Source of the DNA: M2408 sp040386975
GTDB taxonomy: Bacteria; Bacteroidota; Bacteroidia; Flavobacteriales_D; Crocinitomicaceae
Assembly: GCA_040386975.1 (NCBI GenBank)
Contig: JAZKEO010000002.1
Location: 124,001 to 188,000, forward strand
Direction: 5' to 3'
Length of the DNA stretch: 64,000 bases
A program made the position numbers and the translations under genes. Positions 50,667 to 58,719 of the stretch are shown in pieces. The notes beneath the pieces are model-generated. The model saw nothing but the letters and a program-made list of their open reading frames with translations. It did not search any database and was not told the DNA's origin. The number at the start of each line of letters is the position of its first letter. Position 1 is the first letter of the stretch.

Positions 50667-52049
50667 ATGAATCAAAAATTAAAATTTCTTGTTTTATCGC
50701 TCGCATTTTTAAATCCTATTTTCTCACAAACAGAAAAAAATTCGGCTAAAAAATATGCTGATTTAGTTGATTCTGTGAAAATCAGAGAATACCTTACAAT
50801 TTTAGCTTCTGATTCTTTAGAAGGAAGAAATACGGGTGATTTAGGTCAAAAAAAAGCCGCGGAATACATTCAAAAACACTTTAGAAAAATTGGTTTGGAT
50901 TCTTTGTCTAATGGCTATTTACAACAATTCCCCTTGTATAAGAAAAATAAATCGGCTACTTTATATTTCAATAAAATCAAATTAACTTTTCCACAGGATT
51001 TTGGTTATCATGGTTTTTTCGACTCAGAGTATAACGATACGAATTTAGTGAATGAAGATGGCGTGGATGCTATTTCTTGGGAGAAATTCAAAACAGATAG
51101 TTATTATTCAAAAGTGAAATTGAATTCACTGATAATCACCATCGATTCCTATTTAGATGTAGATTTTGACTTAATAAAAAGGAGTAAAATCAAGCATTTT
51201 TTCTTCCTTTGCAAAAAATACAACGAAAGTTATTTCACACGTTTTAACGAAGATGAATTGACGTTTTCAACCAAAGATCCGCAACGATTATTTTTTATTA
51301 ATCTCAAAAAATTAAAATCTACTCCAAAAAAAGAATTGAATCATCTGGAATTAAAAATAAATCCTTTGGATGAAGTTCTTACAGAAAATGTTTTAGCTTA
51401 CATTGAAGGTTCAGACCCAAATTTAAAAGATGAATTTGTTGTAATTTCTGCACATTACGACCATTTAGGAATCAAAAAAGGAGAAATTTACAACGGAGCT
51501 GACGACAATGGTTCGGGAACTTCAGCGCTTTTAGAATTAGCTCGCGTATTTCAAGAAGCGAAACTTAAAGGAGAAAATCCAAAAAGATCCATTTTATTTA
51601 TTTGTTTCACGGGCGAGGAACATGGATTATTTGGTTCTTTGTATTATAGTTTAAATCCATTAGTTCCACTCAAAAAAACGGTCGCCGATTTCAACATCGA
51701 CATGATTGGAAGAAAAGATGACGACAAAGAAAAAAATCAATTTTCCGTTTTTGTCATTGGTTCAGATAAAATCAGCATGGATTTTCACAAGAAACAAGAA
51801 GAAATTGCGAGAAACAATTCCAATTTACATTTAGATTACAAATACAACGATGTGAACGACAAAGAGAAATTGTATTACCGATCGGATCATTACAATTTTG
51901 CAAAAAATGGCATTCCAAGTATTTTTTACTTCGGAGGCTTTCATAAAGATTATCACGAGGCGAGTGACGATATTGAGAAAATCAATTTTACAAAAATCAA
52001 ATCAATTTCAGAATTGGTTTTTTATACCGTTTGGGGATTTGGCAATTAA
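50667..52049 (+). CDS. M28-family zinc aminopeptidase, secreted
   Basis: A 460-residue periplasmic or secreted exopeptidase. After a signal peptide (about 1-20) and a variable lid region, the two-zinc catalytic core is complete: SAHYDHLG (H263), NGADDNGSG, FTGEEHGLFG (E317/E318), FNIDMIGR and DYHEASDD. Substrates of Bacteroidota M28 enzymes are short peptides. No T9SS sorting domain is present. Confidence 0.92.
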   Translation: MNQKLKFLVLSLAFLNPIFSQTEKNSAKKYADLVDSVKIREYLTILASDSLEGRNTGDLGQKKAAEYIQKHFRKIGLDSLSNGYLQQFPLYKKNKSATLYFNKIKLTFPQDFGYHGFFDSEYNDTNLVNEDGVDAISWEKFKTDSYYSKVKLNSLIITIDSYLDVDFDLIKRSKIKHFFFLCKKYNESYFTRFNEDELTFSTKDPQRLFFINLKKLKSTPKKELNHLELKINPLDEVLTENVLAYIEGSDPNLKDEFVVISAHYDHLGIKKGEIYNGADDNGSGTSALLELARVFQEAKLKGENPKRSILFICFTGEEHGLFGSLYYSLNPLVPLKKTVADFNIDMIGRKDDDKEKNQFSVFVIGSDKISMDFHKKQEEIARNNSNLHLDYKYNDVNDKEKLYYRSDHYNFAKNGIPSIFYFGGFHKDYHEASDDIEKINFTKIKSISELVFYTVWGFGN

Positions 52050-52126
52050 AAATTAGACAATTAGACATAAGAAGATAGACAAAAGACTTGAACTACATTT
52101 TAAAAAGCGACTTTGCGTCTTTGCTT
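52048..52126. repeat. Word repeats and TTTGCGTCTTTGC element
   Basis: AATTAGACAATTAGACAT-type words (52048-52085) are followed by CGACTTTGCGTCTTTGCTTG (52109-52128). The latter is a variant, in inverted orientation, of the sequence at 53078-53118 on the other side of the next gene. Confidence 0.45.
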
Positions 52127-52127
52127 G

Positions 52128-52174
52128 AAGAATCAGCTATATAGCTGGTGAAGACTGAGCTTTAGCGAAAGGAA
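52128..52174 (+). repeat. Dispersed element, copy 4
   Basis: AAGAATCAGC, TATAT, AGCTGGTGAAGACTGAGC, TTTAGCGAAAGGAAAA on the plus strand. It carries the same stem plus GAAGAC core as the copies after rimP and nusA and ends five bases before the start of the membrane-protein gene. Again it lies between co-directional genes and in their orientation. Confidence 0.65.
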
Positions 52175-52178
52175 AATT

Positions 52179-53057
52179 ATGAATTCTATCCAATTTAATA
52201 TCATTTTTGGCTTATTTAGCGCACTTGGATTTTTATTCTCAAGTTTAGATGTATTTGGTTCAATTCCATTCTTTGTATTGGGGATTTTTTGTTTGTTTCT
52301 TTACGTTGGTGAATATTGGGCATTTTTATACAAATTAAAAGTTGCTCGAATCAGAGAATTATTGAAGCTTACCAAAGGAGATCCAAATACTAAAGAAGCA
52401 ATGGGTACGGAACCTGGTTGCATGATGTTTTACGCTTTTTTAATGCGTTTTGTTTTTCGAATTGTCATTGGAATGATTCCCGTTATCAGTTTTGGTGGTG
52501 GAGGAATCAACAAAGACTTAAATACTGTTCAAATGATCTTCATGATTGTAATTGTCTTGTTTGAGGTTTTCACCTTGATGTATTCCATGTATGAAACGCA
52601 TATTTTTAAATTATCTGGAGAAGACCCTGACACCGAAAAAGAAATTGAATCCTATTGGGAATCAGAAAAGAAATGGAGAACGGCAAATTATACTTTACTA
52701 GAAAAAGAAGATACACGAAAAAAAGAAATTTTTGCTTCCATCATTTTACTTGTAATGGCTTCAGTAACAACACATTTTTTGTGGGGAGGAATGAATGATG
52801 AATTTGTTGATTTTATCATTCGAACAGAAAAAAATGGTGAATCTATTTCTTTTGCTGTACTTTCAGTAATTATCTCTTGTTTTGTACTTTGTTTATTTTT
52901 CTTGATGCCCATTCGACTGGCATTTTGGGTGGAAGAAAAAATGAAAGCTGACGAAAAACCCGAAATAATGCGATATCGATTATCGATTCTTTTTGCCGGA
53001 GTTTCTATTTGTTCACCAAGCCTTATTCAGTTGTTTGCGAGTTTTGTATTGAAATAG
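52179..53057 (+). CDS. Polytopic membrane protein of unknown function
   Basis: A 292-residue protein with about six hydrophobic helices in two groups (residues 5-50, 85-145) and two more pairs near 190-290. They are separated by a hydrophilic cytosolic segment with GEDPDTEKEIESYWESEKKW. I recognise no family. Short intergenic repeats flank the gene on both sides (52109-52174 and 53078-53118). Confidence 0.7.
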   Translation: MNSIQFNIIFGLFSALGFLFSSLDVFGSIPFFVLGIFCLFLYVGEYWAFLYKLKVARIRELLKLTKGDPNTKEAMGTEPGCMMFYAFLMRFVFRIVIGMIPVISFGGGGINKDLNTVQMIFMIVIVLFEVFTLMYSMYETHIFKLSGEDPDTEKEIESYWESEKKWRTANYTLLEKEDTRKKEIFASIILLVMASVTTHFLWGGMNDEFVDFIIRTEKNGESISFAVLSVIISCFVLCLFFLMPIRLAFWVEEKMKADEKPEIMRYRLSILFAGVSICSPSLIQLFASFVLK

Positions 53058-53077
53058 AATAATTCATTAGTTTTTGT

Positions 53078-53118
53078 ATCGCAAAGTCCAAGCAAAGTTT
53101 TCGCAAAGAGACGCTAAG
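53078..53118 (-). repeat. TTTGCG-type element downstream of the membrane gene
   Basis: On the minus strand: CTTAGCGTCTCTTTGCGAA, AACTTTGCTTGG, ACTTTGCGATAC. It shares TTTGCG, GTCT and CTTTGCTTG words with 52109-52128 in the opposite orientation. Such TTTGCG phrases are familiar in Bacteroidota intergenic DNA. Confidence 0.45.
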
Positions 53119-53131
53119 AGTTGTTAAAAGT

Positions 53132-54349
53132 CTACTTCAACAAACCTTGAATCAAAAGTTCTGTTTCTTTTGTAAAATTTGTGTAAATATCTCCTGTTCC
53201 TGGACCATTAAATCCAGTGTGGATTTTAGCAACTTGTCCATTTTTATCAATGAAAATTGCCGTAGGAAAAGAAATTATTTGATTCAAATTTGAAAATTGT
53301 TCGGAAGCCAAGGCTTTATTTGCTTGTCCACCAATCAAAAAAGTGAAATCTAAATTCATACGTGATTTAAGCAACTTTACTTTCTGAACTTGCTCTTCAA
53401 AATTTGTCGGTGTTTCGTAACAAACAGAAATTATTTCTAAACCAGATTCCTTATATTTGGCTGACATTTCTTTTAAAAATCTTGCCTCATCTAAGCAATT
53501 CGGACACCAAGAACCCGTTATCTGAATAATAGAAACCTTATTTTTAGTCTTTTCATTCGGGAAATTATATTCTTTACCTTCCAAATCCTTTATTTTGAAT
53601 GAAAAAGGTTCATTTTTAACGACATAAGTCAAAGAATCAGGATTTCGAAGTTCAAATTTCTCATCTCTACTCGCAATAAATGGAGTTGAATAATGTTTTC
53701 CTGAATAAAAAGTGCCATTTAATTGATCTCCTTCTAAACTTGCAGTAAACAAAAAAGCACGTGAACCATCAAAACAAGATATATACATTTTATTATTGTA
53801 ATTAAAGCCATCAAGGAATCGATAATCACCTGTTTCAGTTAAAAATGTACCCGTAATTTGATAAGCGTTTGATTTGAAAACTCCAATTGCTAATTCTGAT
53901 TTGTCTGTATTTGGACTAAATGTTGTTTTCCATCTTCCTGTTAAATCAAGAGGCATTGAACCAGTTTCATTAAATGATGGTTCACAACTTGCAAAAAATT
54001 GGATTCTGTAATCATTTCCTTTGTTGAGATTTGTCCAAAATCCATCTATATATTCTTTATTTTTCACAACAAATCGCAAATAGGAATGGAAATGAGGAAA
54101 ATCAATTTGAAAAGAATCGTTGATTGTTTTGATAGAAGACAATTCAATTTTTTCTTCTGCATTCAGAATAGTGAAAATAGGTCTTTTTTTAGACCCCGAA
54201 ATAATCAATTTAAAAGGCAACTTCGTGTTTTCATTTAAAACTAAATGTGCTGACCAATTTCCTTTTTTTAAACTCTTATAACTTTGAGCAAAATAAAAAT
54301 CTTTACAAAAACTAATCAGAACAATGAATAAGAGCGATTTTATTGACAT
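53132..54349 (-). CDS. TlpA-like periplasmic thioredoxin-fold protein
   Basis: A 405-residue protein with a signal peptide. A beta-rich N-terminal domain of about 240 residues is like the lead domain of Bacteroidota TlpA/peroxiredoxin proteins. The C-terminal thioredoxin domain has WCPNC in TGSWCPNCLDEARF (near 278) and a cis-Pro region SFPTAIFIDKNG. It probably keeps periplasmic thiols reduced or serves as a thiol-disulfide reductase. It is divergent from the ECF sigma gene. Confidence 0.85.
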   Translation of the reverse strand: MSIKSLLFIVLISFCKDFYFAQSYKSLKKGNWSAHLVLNENTKLPFKLIISGSKKRPIFTILNAEEKIELSSIKTINDSFQIDFPHFHSYLRFVVKNKEYIDGFWTNLNKGNDYRIQFFASCEPSFNETGSMPLDLTGRWKTTFSPNTDKSELAIGVFKSNAYQITGTFLTETGDYRFLDGFNYNNKMYISCFDGSRAFLFTASLEGDQLNGTFYSGKHYSTPFIASRDEKFELRNPDSLTYVVKNEPFSFKIKDLEGKEYNFPNEKTKNKVSIIQITGSWCPNCLDEARFLKEMSAKYKESGLEIISVCYETPTNFEEQVQKVKLLKSRMNLDFTFLIGGQANKALASEQFSNLNQIISFPTAIFIDKNGQVAKIHTGFNGPGTGDIYTNFTKETELLIQGLLK

Positions 54350-54450
54350 TTAATGTTTGGTTTACGACGCTAAATTAACTTTTTTAAATTAATTTTGAAG
54401 TCGATGCAACTTTTTATTTAAAAAAACAGTCTATTGAGAAGAGTAAAGTT

Positions 54451-54984
54451 ATGGATGAACTAACATTGATTAACGAATGTATCAAGGGAAATTCACTTGC
54501 TCAAAAAAAGTTGTTTGAAAAGTTTGCTCCTAAAATGATGTTTGTGTGTTTGCGTTATTGCAAAGATTCAGCTGATGCCGAAGATGTTCTTCAAGAAGGA
54601 TTTATTAAAGTGTTCACGTATTTACCAAAATACAAACATGAAGGTTCTTTTGAAGGCTGGATGCGTCGCGTTTTTGTCAATACTTGCTTGGATTTCTTGC
54701 GAAAAGAAAAACAGTTAAGTACTACTTCTTCTTTTGAAGATGTGGATTACAAAATCACCGATGACAGTTTAAGTTCGGATAATCTCGAGGTAGAAGATTT
54801 GATGAAAATCATCTCTAAATTACCGAAAGGTTATCAAATCGTTTTTTCCTTGTTTGCTATCGAAGGATATTCTCACAAAGAAATTGCTGAATTACTTGGA
54901 ATCTCAGAAGACACATCAAAATCACAATATTTTAGAGCAAGAACTTCATTAAAAAGTTATTTAGAAAAAATAGATATAAGATAA
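54451..54984 (+). CDS. ECF-type RNA polymerase sigma factor
   Basis: A 177-residue group-IV sigma factor. Region 2 runs through LRYCKDSADAEDVLQEGFIKVF and FEGWMRRVFVNTCLD (about 32-80). Region 4 contains LPKGYQIVFSLFAIEGYSHKEIAELLG (about 129-155), the -35-binding helix-turn-helix. There is no region 3. Two bases downstream is a membrane protein that is probably its regulator. Likely targets are envelope genes, but none can be named from this sequence. Confidence 0.93.
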   Translation: MDELTLINECIKGNSLAQKKLFEKFAPKMMFVCLRYCKDSADAEDVLQEGFIKVFTYLPKYKHEGSFEGWMRRVFVNTCLDFLRKEKQLSTTSSFEDVDYKITDDSLSSDNLEVEDLMKIISKLPKGYQIVFSLFAIEGYSHKEIAELLGISEDTSKSQYFRARTSLKSYLEKIDIR

Positions 54985-54986
54985 AA

Positions 54987-55838
54987 GTGGAAGAAAAAGA
55001 TTACATAAAAGACTTGTTTTCTGAGAAATTAGGAAATCATTCTGTTCAGGTAAATCCTGAGTTGTGGTCTGCTATTGCTTCTAAATTACCCGCAACAACT
55101 GTTGTAAGCTCTGGTATTTCTCTAACATCAAAAGTCTTAATTGGTCTTGGAACAGCAGCAAGTATTACAATCGCAACCATTTTATTGACAAATGAAAAGG
55201 ATGTTGTCAAAAAAGTTGAAAAAACAGTAAAGACAAACAAAGGAATTTCTGAAAATAAATTAAATCAAGTTAAAGATAATTCTTCTATTGAAGAACTAAA
55301 TACAATCAATACATCTTCTCAATCAGATAATTCTGTAATTGCTAAAGTAGAAAATTCAAACAATTCTCTTTTGGAGGAAAATAAAACCAATTCTACAACT
55401 ATTATTAGCAATGTATATCCTTTTGAAACAAAAGTGGAAGAACCAAAAATTGAGAAAAGGATTATTAATAATGTAAATCCTATTGTTGAAGAAAAGAAAA
55501 CTTCGACAAGCTCAGTTTCCGAAAATGAACCAAAAATCATTACTGAAACCAAATCTGATTTAGTGATTGGGGATTTACCAAATATTTTCACACCAAACAA
55601 TGATAAAGAAAATGATTTGTTTACAATAGAAATCAAAGGTTTATCTGATTTTTCAATCAGCATTTTAAACTCCGAAAACAAAGCGGTATTCACTTCAACG
55701 GATCCAAATTTCAAATGGGATGGAAAAGATTTTAGTGAGAATTTAGTACCTACAGGAAACTATTTTTACTTCTTTACTGGACTAGATTCAAACAAAAAAG
55801 CAGTTTCTAAATCAAACATGCTGAAAGTTCACTATTAG
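54987..55838 (+). CDS. Putative membrane regulator of the sigma factor with gliding-type C-terminal domain
   Basis: A 283-residue protein starting at a GTG two bases after the sigma gene. The N-terminus (about 1-40, VNPELWSAIASKLP) looks like a small cytosolic sigma-binding region. One membrane helix (about 45-66) follows. A long Ser/Thr/Asn/Lys-rich extracytoplasmic linker leads to a C-terminal domain (about 190-283) of the gliding-motility-associated/CHU_C type (LPNIFTPNNDKENDLF, NSENKAVF, GNYFYFFTGLD). There is no cleavable signal peptide. An anti-sigma role is inferred from position and topology. Confidence 0.72.
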   Translation: MEEKDYIKDLFSEKLGNHSVQVNPELWSAIASKLPATTVVSSGISLTSKVLIGLGTAASITIATILLTNEKDVVKKVEKTVKTNKGISENKLNQVKDNSSIEELNTINTSSQSDNSVIAKVENSNNSLLEENKTNSTTIISNVYPFETKVEEPKIEKRIINNVNPIVEEKKTSTSSVSENEPKIITETKSDLVIGDLPNIFTPNNDKENDLFTIEIKGLSDFSISILNSENKAVFTSTDPNFKWDGKDFSENLVPTGNYFYFFTGLDSNKKAVSKSNMLKVHY

Positions 55839-55846
55839 TTCTGTAA

Positions 55847-56593
55847 TCAGAACAAAGATAAACTCACCCCAAATTGAAAAGGGTTTAATTTCGTACTTAC
55901 ATCACTTTTGAAGATTTTCAAGTAACTGTAAGAAGCGAAAAAACTCCAATTTCTAATTCCAAATCGTATATGTGAACTTACGTTCAAAGGATTCAAATCA
56001 TAAAAACCAATTGTTTTTTGCTGATTAGTAATTCCATTAAATTTTGATGACAAATTTGTCGATGCGTGAAATTGATACGTTACTTTTGCTCCAAGATGAA
56101 TTTTTGCATGCTTCCAGTTTTTTCCTCTAAATCTTAATTCCAATGGTACAGAAAGCGTATTCATATTAAACGTTGATTTCTCAATTCCATATTGTTTGAT
56201 ATCTGAAATCAATTCCGTTGATTTAGAAACTTCATTTCTTTTGAAAAAATCATCTGAATTAACATGAAACAAACCATAGCTAATTCCTGTTCCAAGTGAA
56301 ACAACATTGTTTTTCGCTAAAGGAATATCAAACATCAAATTGGCATTAAAACCAATAGATAAAGGTGAAACTTTAAATGGTTTCACATCTTTGCTTTGCC
56401 AATCGTTGTAAACCAAATCAACAATCAAACGATCGTATTTTCTCACTCTTTCTGGTTCCGCAGGTCTAATTCCTGTGAAAAACCAAAGAGCTCCCGGTCT
56501 GTAACGCGAAATTAAATTCTCATCCGAATCTTGAGCGAAAAAACTCCCAAAAAAACTAAAAATAAATACGTATTTAAAAATTGGTTTCAACAT
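55847..56593 (-). CDS. Porin-family outer-membrane beta-barrel protein
   Basis: A 248-residue barrel starting at the ATG at 56593 (MLKPIFKYVFIFSFFGSFFAQ, a signal peptide); an upstream ATG adds 11 residues. Alternating strands (SIGFNANLMF, VSLGTGISYGLF, KIHLGAKVTYQF, FQFGVSLSLF with a terminal aromatic residue) are typical of PorT-like/outer-membrane-protein families. It is convergent with the sigma operon and divergent from the sensor kinase. Confidence 0.75.
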   Translation of the reverse strand: MLKPIFKYVFIFSFFGSFFAQDSDENLISRYRPGALWFFTGIRPAEPERVRKYDRLIVDLVYNDWQSKDVKPFKVSPLSIGFNANLMFDIPLAKNNVVSLGTGISYGLFHVNSDDFFKRNEVSKSTELISDIKQYGIEKSTFNMNTLSVPLELRFRGKNWKHAKIHLGAKVTYQFHASTNLSSKFNGITNQQKTIGFYDLNPLNVSSHIRFGIRNWSFFASYSYLKIFKSDVSTKLNPFQFGVSLSLF

Positions 56594-56653
56594 AATCGTT
56601 TCAAAAATACTTAATTTTTTAAACAAAAAATAATTCTGTGTTGAACTTTAATG

Positions 56654-56661
56654 TAATTTTG
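56654..56661 (+). promoter_or_regulatory. Predicted -7 box of the LytS/LytTR pair
   Basis: TAATTTTG fits TAnnTTTG and ends only seven bases before the kinase ATG, so the transcript would be leaderless or nearly so. The -33 element is not clear. Confidence 0.35.
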
Positions 56662-56668
56662 TTTTCGC

Positions 56669-57409
56669 ATGACAGTATTTTTATTTTGTACAACGATTTT
56701 TTTATTCGCTACAAGCATTTTTTTGATGCTTCAATTTCTCCGTTTAAAAAAAAAGAAAGATCAAATTGAGCAAAATTATTTAGAATTATCACATAAAATT
56801 GATTCGATTGAATTGATTAGCTTGGAGTCAAAATTAAGTCCTCATTTATTCAAGAATGTACTGAATTCAATTCAATCACACGCGTATCAAACGTATTATG
56901 CGATGGATAAATTATCTTCAGTTTTGGATTTTATCTTGTATGAAAGTAAAAACAAATATGTCACACCAAAAGAAGAAATTGATTTCGGCTTAAATTTCAT
57001 TGAAATAAATAAAATCAAATTAAGTCCACTTTTTGAATTAAAAGTGAAACTAAAAATCAATGAAAATGAACCTTTGTTGTCACAAAAATTATTAACACCA
57101 ATGATTTCCATTGATTTAATTGAAAACGCCTTCAAACATGCCGAATTAAATAGTCCAGATTCTTTTATTTCAATTGTTTATGAGTTAAAAGACAATAAAT
57201 TTTATCTAACTGTTTCCAACAAAATCAATGATAAACCAAAATTGAAAAAAGCAAAAAGTGGTTTGGGGATGGAAACACTTGAGAAAAGGCTAAAAATGAT
57301 TTATCAAGAAAATTTTAAACTCGATCGTTTTGTGGAAAACGAAGTTTATATTGTACATCTAAAAATTGACTTACTTGAACACAAAGCTAAAATGCTTACT
57401 ACTCGATGA
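56669..57409 (+). CDS. LytS-type sensor histidine kinase (minimal)
   Basis: A 246-residue His_kinase-family protein. It has one N-terminal membrane helix (about 3-24), the phospho-acceptor H59 in LSPHLFKNVLNSIQ, and the ATP-binding N-box LIENAFKHAEL. A late G-motif SGLGMETLEKRL closes the domain. There is no sensor domain beyond the helix, so the signal may come through a partner in the envelope. It overlaps the response regulator gene, indicating co-translation. Confidence 0.88.
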   Translation: MTVFLFCTTIFLFATSIFLMLQFLRLKKKKDQIEQNYLELSHKIDSIELISLESKLSPHLFKNVLNSIQSHAYQTYYAMDKLSSVLDFILYESKNKYVTPKEEIDFGLNFIEINKIKLSPLFELKVKLKINENEPLLSQKLLTPMISIDLIENAFKHAELNSPDSFISIVYELKDNKFYLTVSNKINDKPKLKKAKSGLGMETLEKRLKMIYQENFKLDRFVENEVYIVHLKIDLLEHKAKMLTTR

Positions 57410-58091
57410 TGAACTTTTGGCTTTGCAATATTTAAAATTATGTTGCGAAGAAATTCCAGATTTGGAAATAGTAAAAGTCTTTAATCAAGCCGATGTTTTT
57501 TTAGAACAATATGAAAGTCTCGACTTCGATTTTTGTATAATTGACATTGAAATGCCTAAATTTAATGGTTTGGAGGTTGCAAAAAGATTAAAAAATAAAG
57601 CAATCATTTTCACCACAGCCTACAAAGATTTTGCTTTTGAAGCCTTTGAATTAGAAGCTATTGACTACATTCAAAAACCAGTAAACAAAGAGCGACTTTT
57701 AAAAGCAATTGAAAAAATAAGACAAAATTTAAAAAATGTACCCTTACAAAAATCTCTTCCGTTTAATACCGATAAGGGAAAAACCTTCTTGTTTTTAGAT
57801 CAAATTTTATACGTCAAATCTTCTGAAATTGATCCAAGAGATAAAATTATTGTCTTAGAAGATCGAACTAGCTTAACGCTAAAAAATGTTTCTTTTGAAA
57901 AATTACAGCAAATTTTGGCTCAAAATCAGTTTTGTAGAATCAATAAAAAAGAAATTATAGCACTCAAAGCTGTTAAATTATTCTCTTCCGATGAAATTAC
58001 AACAACAATTTCACTTAAAAATGGAAGTCCTTTAAAATTGATTTTAAGTGGTATTTACAGAACTGAATTCATTAAAAAACTTAGCTTATAA
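57375..58091 (+). CDS. LytTR-family response regulator
   Basis: An approximately 238-residue regulator: receiver domain with LLLDDE and phospho-acceptor D in FCIIDIEMP (about residue 57), conserved T in FTTAYKD and K in IQKPV. A C-terminal LytTR DNA-binding domain begins near FNTDKGKTFLFLDQILYVKSS. No ATG is in place; start choices are TTG at 57375 (MNTKLKCLLLDDE) or 57366, both inside the kinase gene, giving a 35- or 44-base overlap. The regulator most likely controls nearby envelope genes; target sites were not identified. Confidence 0.88.
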   Translation: MNTKLKCLLLDDELLALQYLKLCCEEIPDLEIVKVFNQADVFLEQYESLDFDFCIIDIEMPKFNGLEVAKRLKNKAIIFTTAYKDFAFEAFELEAIDYIQKPVNKERLLKAIEKIRQNLKNVPLQKSLPFNTDKGKTFLFLDQILYVKSSEIDPRDKIIVLEDRTSLTLKNVSFEKLQQILAQNQFCRINKKEIIALKAVKLFSSDEITTTISLKNGSPLKLILSGIYRTEFIKKLSL

Positions 58092-58212
58092 AGCTCAACT
58101 TAGCGTTTCATTACATTTTTTCAAAGTCTTGTTACATATTCAGTTATTGCTAACATTAACTTAATTTTTTGCTCACTTTTTTACTCGATATTTGCAAAAA
58201 ATTAGAAATCTG

Positions 58213-58719
58213 ATGAAAAAATTGTTTCTTCTTATCATTTTTATTTTTGTTTCCATTTTCATCGCTTTCATTTATTCGCAAGAAAAACTGGGATTTGGAA
58301 TCGGTATTTTGCCAACTGGTTCGGAAACTGGAATCAATTTTCGCTCTTCAAAACAAGATAAATTGGTTTTTGATTTAAGAATTTCTAAAGCAAATGTTTT
58401 TTTTCATACAAATTCGGGATCTTTCATCAATGAAGTTTCACTTTCATACCGAGTTGCTTATCAAGAAAAATTGCGATTTAACCTAGGTTTAGGAACAAGA
58501 GCTGAATGGAATTTAGATGTAAAACAAACGCAACGTTATGGCATGATTTTACCAATTGGAATTGAAGCTTTCCCATTTCCCTTCCAAAATGGAGGTTTGT
58601 TTTTTGAAGTCGCTCCTTATTTTACAAACGATAAAAATAATCTTCAAAATCTAGGCATTCGAACAACTTCTGGATTTATATATTACATTACAAAAAAACC
58701 GAAAAATGAAAAAATTTAA
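58213..58719 (+). CDS. Small outer-membrane beta-barrel protein
   Basis: A 168-residue protein starting at the ATG at 58213 (MKKLFLLIIFIFVSIF, signal or membrane helix); a TTG frame reaches 58192. The mature domain has short strands (GFGIGILPTGSETGI, FNLGLGTRAEWNL, GGLFFEVAPYF, TTSGFIYYIT) consistent with an eight-stranded barrel. It overlaps the antiporter gene by 14 bases. Confidence 0.7.
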   Translation: MKKLFLLIIFIFVSIFIAFIYSQEKLGFGIGILPTGSETGINFRSSKQDKLVFDLRISKANVFFHTNSGSFINEVSLSYRVAYQEKLRFNLGLGTRAEWNLDVKQTQRYGMILPIGIEAFPFPFQNGGLFFEVAPYFTNDKNNLQNLGIRTTSGFIYYITKKPKNEKI

